Shown in pieces: positions 1-10,750 of a stretch of DNA of 64,000 nucleotides (its first letter is position 1; each line of letters begins with the position of its first letter). A program made the translations under genes and the position numbers. The notes beneath the pieces are model-generated. The model had not been told where the DNA came from and did not search any database. It was given only the letters and a program-made list of their open reading frames with translations. The stretch comes from Biancaea sappan (lineage: Eukaryota; Streptophyta; Magnoliopsida; Fabales; Fabaceae): positions 85,370,286 to 85,434,285 of the forward strand of contig CM073491.1 in the NCBI GenBank assembly GCA_037074585.1. The letters are read 5' to 3'.

Positions 1-1261
1 TCGTGTATAAGATTTCTTAGATATACACCGAGTAGTATGGGACTTTAACCCTTTCACACTCGTGTATTAGATCCCGTAGATCTTTACTCATTAATAAAAT
101 AGTGAGAATTCATCACATAGTACAATTGTCATGAAATAAATAATTTCTTCATACTCTTATTTCTACTGATCATCATATACTCCCATATGAAAAATTAATT
201 GCTTATTATCCAAATAATATTGTAAATGGGACTTATATTGTACTTTGACTAGTAATATCAAATTAGCTGAGCAAGGTTATTCACTCACCTTGATGTTTGT
301 CCAAGTTTACCTTGTTCCACACTAGAATTTGTGTAGGAAAATTTCCTAGTAAAATATATTACAAGGAATCATAAGAAAGGAAACAAAATCACGAAAATAC
401 GTAAAATTTTCTGACTGCTACAGTACGGGTTGCTACAGTGTCGATTCGCTACAGTAACGGTTTGCTACAGTATCGGTTGACTGCTACAGTACCGTTGACT
501 GCCGACACTACAGTACTACTACAGTACCCGAAGAAAATTTTTCAGATTTTGTTTCGAAATCCCTGGTCGCTACAGTAACTCGGTTTTTACAGAAATTTCT
601 AACAATTTCATCCTTTCCCTTTCTTGTTTAAAAAACCAGAATTTCAACTCTTTTAACCGATTATAACTCAAATATAACTACTAAAACTACTGAGATTCAT
701 GAATTATCATCAAAATCTTCAAGAACAAAACCTCCTCTGATCTTCTACATAAACTGAAATTTAAGGAAAATAATCGGATTAAAGCTTACCTTTGATCCTT
801 ACAAAGCTTTTGAACCGAACAAATAATCGAAACTCTGAAGATCAAGGGAAGGATTTGAGAAGAAAATGAAGAACTGAGAGAGAAATGCTTTTCTGCTTCC
901 TTCGGCTGAGTGAAAAAAATGAGGGTTACTATTGAAACTTTATATTAAATATTTCTAATGGGTTATTCAATAACTCATGGGTATCCATAACCCAACATCC
1001 AAACCCATCCAGTCAATTTACAATAAATGGGTTAATTGACCATTCTGAAACCACTTTTCCATGAATTTCACCATTCTTAGAATATATCCCTCATTGTGCA
1101 AATATTTAGTCCAGTCATTTAACTCAATTTTCATAAATAATATTCAAAAAGAACAATTAAATATGAAAATTAAAAATGACCAAAATAAATAACTAAAGTA
1201 ACGTTGTAGAATTCTAAAATACTCTTAAGCGAATTATATTCTGAAATTAACGGGTATTACA
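1..1261 (-). repeat. Ty3/gypsy LTR, 5'-truncated by the window edge (segment A)
   Basis: This matches the LTRs of the gypsy element at 41228-49870, read in the same (minus-element) orientation. It starts inside the roughly 60-bp tandem repeats (ACCGAGTAGTATGGGACTTT type), passes the GCTACAG cluster at about 415-580, and ends with the family terminus GGGTATTACA at 1252-1261. It is followed directly by the polypurine tract and pol tail, as expected for a 3' LTR of a minus-strand element. The rest lies outside the window. Confidence 0.9.
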
Positions 1262-1369
1262 TTCTACCCCCCTTAAAAGAATTCGGTCCTCCGAATTAAA
1301 ATCTTACCTCAAGTTTCAAATAAATGTGGATAGTTTTTCCACATCTCATCTTCTGCTTCCCACGTAGCA
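1262..1369 (-). pseudogene. Gypsy polypurine tract plus last codons of pol, truncated
   Basis: The sequence corresponds to 43173-43281 of the gypsy element: a C-run complement of the polypurine tract (TTCTACCCCCCTTAAAAG), then the minus-strand end of pol that encodes the chromodomain-like tail. It stops at CCCACGTAGC, where the strand orientation flips into segment B. Only about 20 codons remain. Confidence 0.85.
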
Positions 1370-1679
1370 GTCAACGTTACTGTAGCGAACCGGCACTGTA
1401 GCGAACCGTTAATGTAGCAAACCGTACTGTAGCAACCCGTTACTGTAGCAGTCAGAAAATTTTACGTATTTTCGTGATTTTGTTTCCTTTCTTATGATTC
1501 CTTGTAATATATTTTACTAGGAAATTTTCCTACACAAATTCTAGTGTGGAACAAGGTAAACTTGGACAAACATCAAGGTAAGTGAATAACCTTGCTCAGC
1601 TAATTTGATATTACTAGTCAAAGTACAATATAAGTCCCATTTACAATATTATTTGGATAATAAGCAATTAATTTTTCAT
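1370..1679 (+). repeat. Inverted gypsy LTR fragment (segment B)
   Basis: This is the reverse complement of the middle of the same LTR: the ACTGTAGC cluster, then the block with TTCGTGATTTTGTTTCC and TTCTAGTGTGGAACAAGG, ending at TTAATTTTTCATA. It is joined to segment A by a short overlap (GTAGC) and to segment C without an obvious overlap. It is a fragment with neither LTR terminus. Confidence 0.85.
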
Positions 1680-2570
1680 ACGGTTTGCTACAGTAACGGT
1701 TTGCTACAGTGTCGGTTCGCTACAGTGCCTGTTCGCTACAGTACGTTGACTGCTACAGTACCGTTGACTGCCGACACTACAGTAACTGCTACAGTACCCG
1801 AAGAAAATTTTCCAGATTTTTTCCCGAAATTTCTGGTCGCTACAGTAACTCGAAGAAAAATTTCAGATTTTCAGTTGCTACAGTACTTCGAATTTTGCAG
1901 AAAATCTTTCAAAAAAATTCATCCTTTCCTTTCTTTTGATTCAAAACCAGAATCTCAACTCTTTTAACCGATTATAACTCAAATATAACTTCTAAAACAA
2001 CTGAGATTCATGAATTATCATCAAAATCTTCAAGAACAAAACCTCCTCTGATCTTGTATATAAACTGAAATTTAAGGAAAATAATCGGATTAAAGCTTAC
2101 CTTTGATCCTTACAAAGCTTTTGAACCGAACAAATAATCGAAATTCTGAAGATCAAGGAAATGATTTGAGAAGAAAATGAAGAACTGAGAGAGAAATCTT
2201 TTCTGCTTCCTTCGGCTGAGTGAAAAAATGAGGGTTACTATTGAAACTTTATATTAAATATTTCTAATGGGTTATTCAATAACCCATCGGTATCCATAAC
2301 CCAACATCCAAACCCATCCAGTCAATTTACAGTAAATGGATTAATTGACCATTCTGAAACCACTTTTCCATGAATTTCACCATTCTTAGAATATATCCCT
2401 CATTGTGCAAATATTTAGTCCAGTCATTTAACTCAATTTTCATAAATAATATTCAAAGAGAACAATTAAATATGAAAATTAAAAATGACCAAAATCAATA
2501 ACTAAAGTAACGTTGTAGAATTCTAAAATACTCTTAAGCGAATTATATTCTGAAATTAACGGGTATTACA
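1680..2570 (-). repeat. Gypsy LTR 3' portion (segment C)
   Basis: The minus-element orientation resumes abruptly at the GCTACAG cluster (CGGTTTGCTACAGTAACGG) and runs to the family terminus GGGTATTACA at 2561-2570. The first part of the LTR (terminal TGTCACATCCC and the 60-bp repeats) is absent. Small reading frames here are translations of the GCTACAG repeats, not genes. Confidence 0.87.
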
Positions 2571-2684
2571 TTCTACCCCCCTTAAAAGAATTCGGTCCTC
2601 CGAATTAAAATCTTACCTCAAGTTTCAAATAAATGTGGATAGTTTTTCCACATCTCATCTTCTGCCTCCCACGTAGCTTCCTCG
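2571..2684 (-). pseudogene. Second gypsy polypurine tract and pol tail, truncated
   Basis: This has the same content as 1262-1369 but reaches slightly further into pol (to CCCACGTAGCTTCCTCGC). It then flips into the inverted LTR segment D. The stop point differs from the first copy, so the two flips are not exact copies of each other. Confidence 0.85.
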
Positions 2685-3868
2685 CAAACCGTTACTGTAG
2701 CAAACCGTACTGTAGCAACCCGTTACTGTAGCAATCAGAAAATTTTGCGTAATTTCGTGATTTTGTTTCCTTTCTTATGTTTCCTTGTAATATATTTTAC
2801 TAGGAAATTTTCCTACACAAATTCTAGTGTGGAACAAGGTAAACTTGGACAAACATCAAGGTAAGTGAATAACCTTGCTCAGCTAATTTGATATTACTAG
2901 TCAAGTACAATATAAGTCCCATTTACAATATTATTTGGATAATAAGCAATTAATTTTTCATATGGGAGTATATGATGATCAGTAGAAATAAGAGTATGAA
3001 GAAATTATTTATTTCATGACAATTGTACTATGTGATGAATTCTCACTATTTTATTAATGAGTAAAGATCTACGGGATCTAATACACGAGTGTGAAAGGGT
3101 TAAAGTCCCATACTACTCGGTGTATATCTAAGAAATCTTATACACGAGTTTGAAAGGGTTAAAGTCCCATACTACTCGGTGTATATCTAAGAAATCTTAT
3201 ACACGAGTTTGAAAGGGTTAAAGTCCCATACTACTCAGTGCATATCTATGAAACCTATACACGAGTTGAAAGGGTTAAAGTCTCATACTACTCGGCGTAT
3301 ACCTATGAGATCTTATTCACGAGTTTGAAAGGGTTAGAGTCCCATACTACTCGGTGTATATCTATGAAATCTTATTCATGAGTTTGAAAGGGTTAGAGTC
3401 CCATACTACTCGATGTATAAGATAATTAATTATATGAGTAAATGTGGTATTTGTACTTTTGATATTTTATATAGTACAGTTATTTACTTACTGAGTTTTT
3501 AAATAAACTCACACTCCCTATGATTATTTTTTTTCAAATACAGAAAATAAAGAACAAGAGTATCCGTTTGAAGATTAGAAGCCCCTTGGGTTTATTCTCT
3601 ATTTCTGTCTGGTGGGACACCAGTACTTATTAATGTGGATATTAGAAAAGCTCTGTACTTTCTATAGGTCTCCTAGGCTTGCGATGAGAAAGAAATATCA
3701 GACTATGTATGTCTATATTTGCTTATCAGATGAGTATAATTCTGTAGTATGGAATGAATGATTAAGGTTGAATGTAAAACCTTACAGAATGTATGTAAAT
3801 AACGTATGTTTGGGAATTTTATCAAATGAGTAGTATCTTTTCACATGCTCAATTTTTGGGATGTGACA
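2685..3868 (+). repeat. Inverted gypsy LTR (segment D), 3' terminus intact
   Basis: This is plus-sense LTR from the ACTGTAGC cluster to the true LTR end ATGTGACA at 3861-3868. It includes six of the roughly 60-bp tandem repeats (GAAAGGGTTAAAGTCCCATA) at about 3090-3420. It is followed by the leader and primer site in the same orientation, so it reads as the 5' LTR of a plus-strand copy whose first portion is missing. Confidence 0.88.
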
Positions 3869-4101
3869 ATTTGGTATCAGAGGAAAGGTTTTATAGGTCC
3901 CCTATAGAGTACAGAGCAAAGTGATCTTTGTGGGCCCTTCCCTATTGTCGTGAGCCGCGGCATGACCATAGGATTAGGTTCCATAAAAGACCTTGTAGAG
4001 TATAACGTCATCTTATAGATAACTTCTCAGTGGGGCTAGTAAGTGATATTTTGTTTATGTCTGAAAATTGTTTGTTATGTGTGTAGATCTGTGACAGATC
4101 A
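3869..4101 (+). other. Gypsy leader with tRNA-Met primer binding site
   Basis: The primer site TGGTATCAGAG begins at 3872, a few bases after the LTR end, and is complementary to initiator tRNA-Met. The rest matches the leader of the minus-strand copy at 47690-47923, read in the opposite direction. Confidence 0.85.
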
Positions 4102-4154
4102 ATGTCAGAAGGATCTTCTAATAATAATGAGCATATGGGTCCAAGGAGGGCCAT
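4102..4154 (+). pseudogene. Gypsy gag start, 17-codon stub
   Basis: The ATG at 4102 opens the same frame as gag at 47689 (MSEGSSNNNEHMG...). It is cut after about 17 codons by an LTR in the opposite orientation at 4156. It cannot encode a product. Confidence 0.85.
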
Positions 4155-4155
4155 T

Positions 4156-5848
4156 TGTCACATCCCAAAAATTGAGCATGTGAAAAGATACTACTCATTT
4201 GATATAATTCTCAAACATACGTTATATACATATATTCTGTAAGGTTTTACATTCAACCTTAATCATTCATTCCACACTACAGAATTATATTCATCTGATA
4301 AGCAAATATAGACATACATAGTCTGATATTTCTATCTCATCGCAAGCCTAGGAGACCTATAGTAAGTACAGAGCGTTCCTAGTATCCACATTAATAAGTA
4401 CTGGTGTCCCACCAGACAGAAATAGAGAATAATCTCAAGGGGCTTCTAATCTTCAAACGGATACTCTTGTTCTTTATTTTCTGTATCTGAAAAAAATAAT
4501 CATAGGGAGTGTGAGTTTATTTAAAAACTCAGTAAGTAAATAACTGTACTATATAAAATATCAAAAGTACAAATACCACATTTACTCATATAATTAATTG
4601 TCTTATACATCGAGTAGTATGGGACTCTAACCCTTTCAAACTCATGAATAAGATTTCATAGATATACACCGAGTAGTATGGGACTCTAACCCTTTCAAAC
4701 TCGTGAATAAGATCTCATAGGTATACGCCGAGTAGTATGGGACTTTAACCCTTTCAACTCGTGTATAGGTTTCATAGATATGCACTGAGTAGTATGGGAC
4801 TTTAACCCTTTCAAACTCGTGTATAAGATTTCTTAGATATAAACCGAGTAGTATGGGACTTTAACCCTTTCACACTCGTGTATTAGATCCCGTAGATCTT
4901 TACTCATTAATAAAATAGTGAGAATTCATCACATAGTACAATTGTCATGAAATAAATAATTTCTTCATACTCTTATTTCTACTGATCATCATATACTCCC
5001 ATATGAAAAATTAATTGCTTATTATCCAAATAATATTGTAAATGGGACTTATATTGTACTTTGACTAGTAATATCAAATTAGCTGAGCAAGGTTATTCAC
5101 TCACCTTGATGTTTGTCCAAGTTTACCTTGTTCCACACTAGAATTTGTGTAGGAAAATTTCCTAGTAAAATATATTACAAGGAATCATAAGAAAGGAAAC
5201 AAAATCACGAAAATACGTAAAATTTTCTGACTGATACAGTAACGGGTTGCTACAGTACGGGTTGCTACAGTGTCGGTTCGCTACAGTGCCGGTTCGCTAC
5301 AGTGTCGGTTTGCTACAGTAACGGTTCGCTACAGTGCCGGTTCGGTACAGTACGTTGACTGCTACAGTAACGTTGACTGCCGACACTACAGTACTGCTAC
5401 AGTACCCGAAGAAAATTTTCCAGATTTTGTTTCGAAATCCCTGGTCGCTACAGTAACTCGGTTTTTGCAGAAATTTCTAACAATTTCATCCTTTCCCTTT
5501 CTTGTTTCAAAACCAGAATTTCAACTCTTTTAACCGATTATAACTCAAATATAACTTCTAAAACAACTGAGATTCATGAATTATCATCAAAATCTTCAAG
5601 AACAAAACCTCCTCTGATCTTCTATATAAACTGAAATTTAAGGAAAATAATCGGATTAAAGCTTACCTTTGATCCTTACAAAGCTTTTGAACCGAACAAA
5701 TAATCGAACTTCTAAAGATCAAGGAAAGGATTTGAGAAGAAACTGAAGAACTGAGAGAGAAATGCTTTCTGCCTTCCTTCGGCTGAGTGAAAAAAATGAG
5801 GGGTACTATTGAAACTTTATATTAAATATTTCTAAATATTTAGTCCAA
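4156..5848 (-). repeat. Gypsy LTR with intact TGTCACATCCC terminus, internally deleted (segment E)
   Basis: It starts at the family terminus TGTCACATCCC, carries five of the 60-bp repeats (about 4605-4880) and the longest GCTACAG cluster seen here (about 5230-5460). Near 5835 the text jumps from ATTAAATATTTCTAA to ATATTTAGTCCA. Other copies have well over 100 bp more at that point, so there is a deletion between short AAATATTT repeats. It then flips into segment F. Confidence 0.87.
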
Positions 5849-5967
5849 ATTAAGGTTGAATGTAAAACCTTACAGAATATATGTAAATAACGTATGTTTG
5901 AGAATTTTATCAAATGAGTAGTATCTTTTCACATGCTCAATTTTTGGGATGTGACAATTTGGTATCA
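5849..5967 (+). repeat. Inverted gypsy LTR end plus primer site (segment F)
   Basis: This is the last ~108 bp of the LTR in plus sense, ending ATGTGACA at 5956, followed by ATTTGGTATCAG, the start of the primer site. The primer site is then fused to an unrelated repeat at GGCTAGCCTAG. It is a remnant of a plus-strand 5' end. Confidence 0.83.
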
Positions 5968-6530
5968 GGCTAGCCTAGATTTGTACTATTTGAACTTCAA
6001 AGGTCACATGCTTTTAAATTTAGTTGATTGAGTCTTTCTCATTGAACATTCCTTCTTAGACGTTAGGTGATACAAGATTAGTCGTCACACTTAATCAAGC
6101 TCATCAAGTTTCTAACATGGTATCAGAGCACAATAGCCTTGTGTCCCACGAAAATCCTTAGTCCAAGACAAAGAGAAGCCAACAATAATGTTCTTAAAAA
6201 AAAAGTTGAAGACATGTGGCTCAAAACCTGAAATCTAAAAAGAAAGAAGACTAAGTGTGAAAGTCTCAAACAAGTAAATTTGAAAAAGCTTGTAGCATCA
6301 AAGGTTTAAAGAATACAAGCTCAGACCAAAAAAAAAAGATAGAAACATAAAGCTAGTTTGAAGTATGATGGGACCAAACCAAATTGTCTTAGGCATTTTG
6401 TCCACAAAGCAACATACTCAAGCAAGACTCCAACACTCACCATCAAAATCCCCGAGAAATTTAGGATGTTGTATATGGAGTTTGATGTTTTAAGAGATCG
6501 GGTTTTTTTCATGGTTAATTACTCCATTTT

Positions 6531-6536
<6 letters not shown>

Positions 6537-6578
<42 letters not shown>
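6537..6578. repeat. (TA)n microsatellite
   Basis: Pure TA run within tandem unit 1. The equivalent run is shorter in unit 2 (8977-9013) and shortest in unit 3 (about 11334-11353). Confidence 0.95.
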
Positions 6579-6581
<3 letters not shown>

Positions 6582-7512
6582 AATGATTCAACCATGAAGA
6601 GATATGATTCTAAAGGCATATTTGATTGTATTTAACGAGGTTTGAAAATGATTCAGGTTTCCAATCGATTAAATGCACTATTTTTTATTTGTTAAGTATT
6701 TATTTGATTGAATACATCTTATTTGGTCAAATATCATGATAAGTCTTAAAATTTTTTAGATATTAATTGCTTTAGATATATATATTCAATGTGTATAGAT
6801 GTTGAAAAATAAATAGTTTTAATTATTTAATATTCAAATTAAATAATATATTAATAATAAAATATGTATTTAAATCTAAATATTTTAGTGTTACAAAGAA
6901 AAAAAGACACCCAAGTCAAGGTCTGAGTAAATTTTTCCATAAAAATAACCTTTGTCATTTTCTTTGTTTACGTCTTCGGCTTTCAAGGGCCATACCAAGT
7001 TAAAGACTTATAGCAACATTTGGTTGAAGCTTCTAGCCCAATACTTTGCATATCAAATCTACATAGATTTTAATTATTGATAAACACGCCCAGATCTTTT
7101 ACTATCCAATACCATGTTGGGTAGCTTTGAACCGTTTGACTGGACACCACGTGGTTCCCACACTCGATGGGACGATCCATGCTTACCTAGTGCAATGCTA
7201 GGCCCACCAGAAGATCCACAGACTTGATATAGTTACAATGACTTGGAAGCAATAGACGGTGGGCAACAAATAAAGTCTTTCCTCTTCGTAACAAGAGAGC
7301 TTTTTTGTCCCATAATTTAAAAAATCGGACCAGTCGGTTGGATCGGAAGTCGGTCCTAAGTTCAGTTCGAGTGGGCATTTGAACTTGAAAAAAAGTGAAA
7401 ACAATATAGAACCCATTGAACCTATCCCAAGTAGAAAAAAACTGTGAAACCGACAGGTCAAACCGATTTCATTCTTCTTCTTTTTTGAATTTACAGATTA
7501 AAAAACCATTTT

Positions 7513-7515
<3 letters not shown>

Positions 7516-7602
<87 letters not shown>
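7516..7602. repeat. (AC)n microsatellite, about 43 copies
   Basis: Uninterrupted CA run of about 87 bp. The same site in unit 2 (about 9946-9965) has a short TA run instead, so the AC tract arose or expanded in unit 1 only. Confidence 0.95.
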
Positions 7603-7611
<9 letters not shown>

Positions 7612-8398
7612 GTAGTTTCTAAATTTTACTTTTTTAATTTAATATTGCAAAATAAATTCATTCAATTTTATCGTTTAAATATATTTTTTATTAAAGCAAT
7701 CGTTAAATAAAACAAGATCTCGTATAATTATTTATCGTTGATAGATTTTATAAAATGTTTGTAACTTTTAGTATAATGTTATTTTGTATTTAAGTTAAAT
7801 TTTAATGAAAGAAAAATATTAAAAAAATATTGAAATATTTTATTTTTGAATACTCATTTTGAAAAATGTATTCTTTTAAAATCAAATTATCAATCTATTT
7901 ATCAAGATAAAATCCAATGGGCCCATTGATAGCGATTCAACGGGACACAACTGGAGTTTGGACCAGCTTTGCACGAAAAGTACACATATTCTAGATTGAC
8001 ATGACATGATAGCCAACATGGAGTCGTCTTTTAGCAAACTAATGCAATTTCATACGTTAGTGTCTATCACAATTCTCACTAATCATCTTGTTATTCTCAC
8101 AGATGAAAACATCTTTATATTTTACTATAGTGGGATTTCCTTCTAATACTCCTCCTTAACTCCAAATGAACCGGTCCAATTGTAACTTGCCTTTTTTCCT
8201 TTTTTCTTTTTTTCTAACATAGGCTTGTATTTATTGAGTCTCAGAGGCCTCGTGTCTCTCTCTTTCTTTGCTTAAGTTTGTATTCTTTGAATTTCAAATG
8301 CCATAGACTTTTAAATTTAATTGCTTAAGTCTTTCTCACCGAGTCTTCTTTCTTGAACCGCAAGTGATACAAGGTTAGTCATCACACGTAATTGTGAA

Positions 8399-8970
8399 GG
8401 CTAGCCTAGATTTGTACTATTTGAACTTCAAAGGTCACATGCTTCTAAATTTAGTTGATTGAGTCTTTCTCATTGAACATTCCTTCTTAGACCTTAGGTG
8501 ATACAAGATTAGTCATCACACTTAATCAAGCTCATCAAGTTTCTAACATGGTATCAGAGCACAATAGCCTCGTGTCCCACAAAAATCCTTAATCCAATAC
8601 AAAGAGAAGCCAACAATAATGATTTTTTTTTTAAAAATAAGAAATTGTTGAAGACATGTGGCTCAAAACCTGAAATCTAAAAAGAAAGAAGACTAAGTGA
8701 GAAAGTCTCAAACAAGTAAATTTGAAAAAGCTTGTAGCATCAAAGGTTTAAAGAATACAAGCTCAGACAAAAAAAAAGATAGAAACATAAAGCTAGTTTG
8801 AAGTATGATGGGACCAAACCAAATTGTCTTAGGCATTTTGGCCACAAAGCAACATACTCAATCAAGACTCCAACACTCACCATCAAAATTCCCGGGAAAT
8901 TTAGGATGTTGTATATGGAGCTTGATGTTTTAAGAGATCGGGTTTTTTTCATGGTTAATTACTCCATTTT

Positions 8971-9015
<45 letters not shown>

Positions 9016-10750
9016 AATGATTCAACCATGAAGAGATATGATTCTAAAGGCATATTTGATTGTATTTAACGAGGTTTGAAAATGATTCAGGTTTCCAATC
9101 GATTAAATGCACTATTTTTTATTTGTTAAGTATTTATTTGATTGAATACATCTTATTTGGTCAAATATCATGATAAGTCTTAAAATTTGTTAGATATTAA
9201 TTGCTTTAGATATATATATTCAATGTGTATAGATGTTGAAAAATAAATAGTCTTAATTATTTAATATTCAAATTAAATAATATATTAATAACGAAATATG
9301 TATTTAAATCTAAATATTTTAGTGTTACAAAGAAAAAAAAACCCAAGTCAAGGTCTGAGTAAATTTTTCCATAAAAATATCTTTTGTCATTTTCTTTGTT
9401 TACGTCTTCGGGTTTCAAAGGTCATACCAAGTTGAAGACTTATAGCAACATTTGGTTGAAGCTTCTAGCCCAATACTTTACATCTCAAATCTACTTAGAT
9501 TTTAATTATTGATAAATACGCCCGGATCTTTTACTGTCCAATACCATGTTGGGTAGGTTTGAACCGTTTGACTGGACACCACGTGGTTCCCATACTCGAT
9601 GGGATGATCCACGCTAGCCTAGTACAATGCTAGGCCCACCAGAAGATCCACAAACTTGATATAGTTACAATGACTTGGAAGCAATAGACGGTGGGCAACA
9701 AATAAAGTCTTTCCTCTTCGTAACGAGAAAGCTTTTTTGTCCCATAATTTAAAAAATCGAACCAGTCGGTTGGATCGGAAATCGGTCCTAGGTTCAGTTC
9801 GAGTGGGCATTTGAACTTGAAAAAAAGTGAAAACAATATAGAACCCATTGAACCTATCCCAAATCGAAAAATCTGTGAAACCGGCAGATTAAACTGGTTT
9901 CATTCTTCTTCTTTTTTGAATTTACAGATTAAAAAACCATTTTTTCATATATATATATATATATTAGTTTCTAATTATTACTTTTTTAATTTAATATTGC
10001 AAAATAAATTCATTCAATTTTATCGTTTAAATATATTTTTTATTAAAGCAATCGTTAAATAAAACAAGATCTCGTATAATTATTTACCGTTGATAGATTT
10101 TATAAAATGTTTCTAACTTTTAGTATAATGTTATTTTGTATTTAAGTTAAATTTTAATGAAAGAAAAATATTAAAAAAATATTGAAATATTTTATTTTTG
10201 AATACTCATATTGAAAATGTATTCTTTTAAAATCAAATTATCAATCTATTTATCAAGATAAAATCCAATGGGCCCATTGATAGCGATTCAATGGGACACA
10301 ACTGGAGTTTAGAACAGCTTTCCAAGAAAAGTACACATATCAAAGATTAACATGACATGATAGCCAACATGGAGTCGTCTTTTGGCAAACTAATGCAATT
10401 CCATACGTTAGTGTCTATCACAATTGTCACTAATCATCTTGTTATTCTCATAGCTGGAAACATCTTTATATTTTACTATAGTGGGATTTCCTTCTAATAC
10501 TCCTCCTTAACTCCAAATGAACCGGTCTAATTGTAACTTGCCTTTTTTCCTTTTTTTCTTTTTTTCTAACATAGGCTTGTATTTATTAAGTCTCAGAGGC
10601 CTCGTGTCTCTCTCTTTCTTTGCTTAAGTTTGTATTCTTTGAATTTCAAATTCCATAGACTTTTAAATTTAATTGCTTAAGTCTTTTTCACCGAGTCTTC
10701 TTTCTTGAACCGCAGGTGATACAAGGTTAGTCATCACACGTAATTGTGAA
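8399..10750 (+). mobile_element. Tandem LTR-derived repeat, unit 2
   Basis: This is a near-copy of unit 1 starting at GGCTAGCC (8399), with primer-site text TGGTATCAGAGC at about 8549. Its period to unit 3 is 2352 bp. Divergence from unit 1 is by scattered substitutions and microsatellite length. No coding capacity is recognised. Confidence 0.6.

Larger units (their letters stand above)
5968..8398 (+). mobile_element. Tandem LTR-derived repeat, unit 1
   Basis: This is the first of three direct units of about 2.4 kb. Each begins GGCTAGCCTAGATTTGTAC and has an LTR-like block ending CTAACA, followed at once by TGGTATCAGAGC, the tRNA-Met primer site (here about 6118). The rest is AT-rich with no recognisable gag or pol. 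The unit also contains (TA)n and a very long (AC)n. A diverged second version of the ~125-bp LTR-like block lies at the unit end (about 8275-8398). My reading is a small non-autonomous (TRIM-like) LTR element amplified in tandem. The short reading frames are not conserved proteins that I recognise. Confidence 0.6.

Noticed and set aside
1605..1967. 120-codon open frame, and similar frames at 5270-5533, 42320-42580, 49039-49278 and 59197-59388
   Set aside because: They cross the GCTACAG repeats of the gypsy LTR, differ in length between copies and match no family.
6358..6597. Frame repeated in all three tandem units (also 8798 and 11153)
   Set aside because: Conserved only because the units are recent duplicates; it runs into the TA tract with different ends and matches nothing known.
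7416..7622. Thr-His repeat open frame
   Set aside because: Product of the (AC)n microsatellite.
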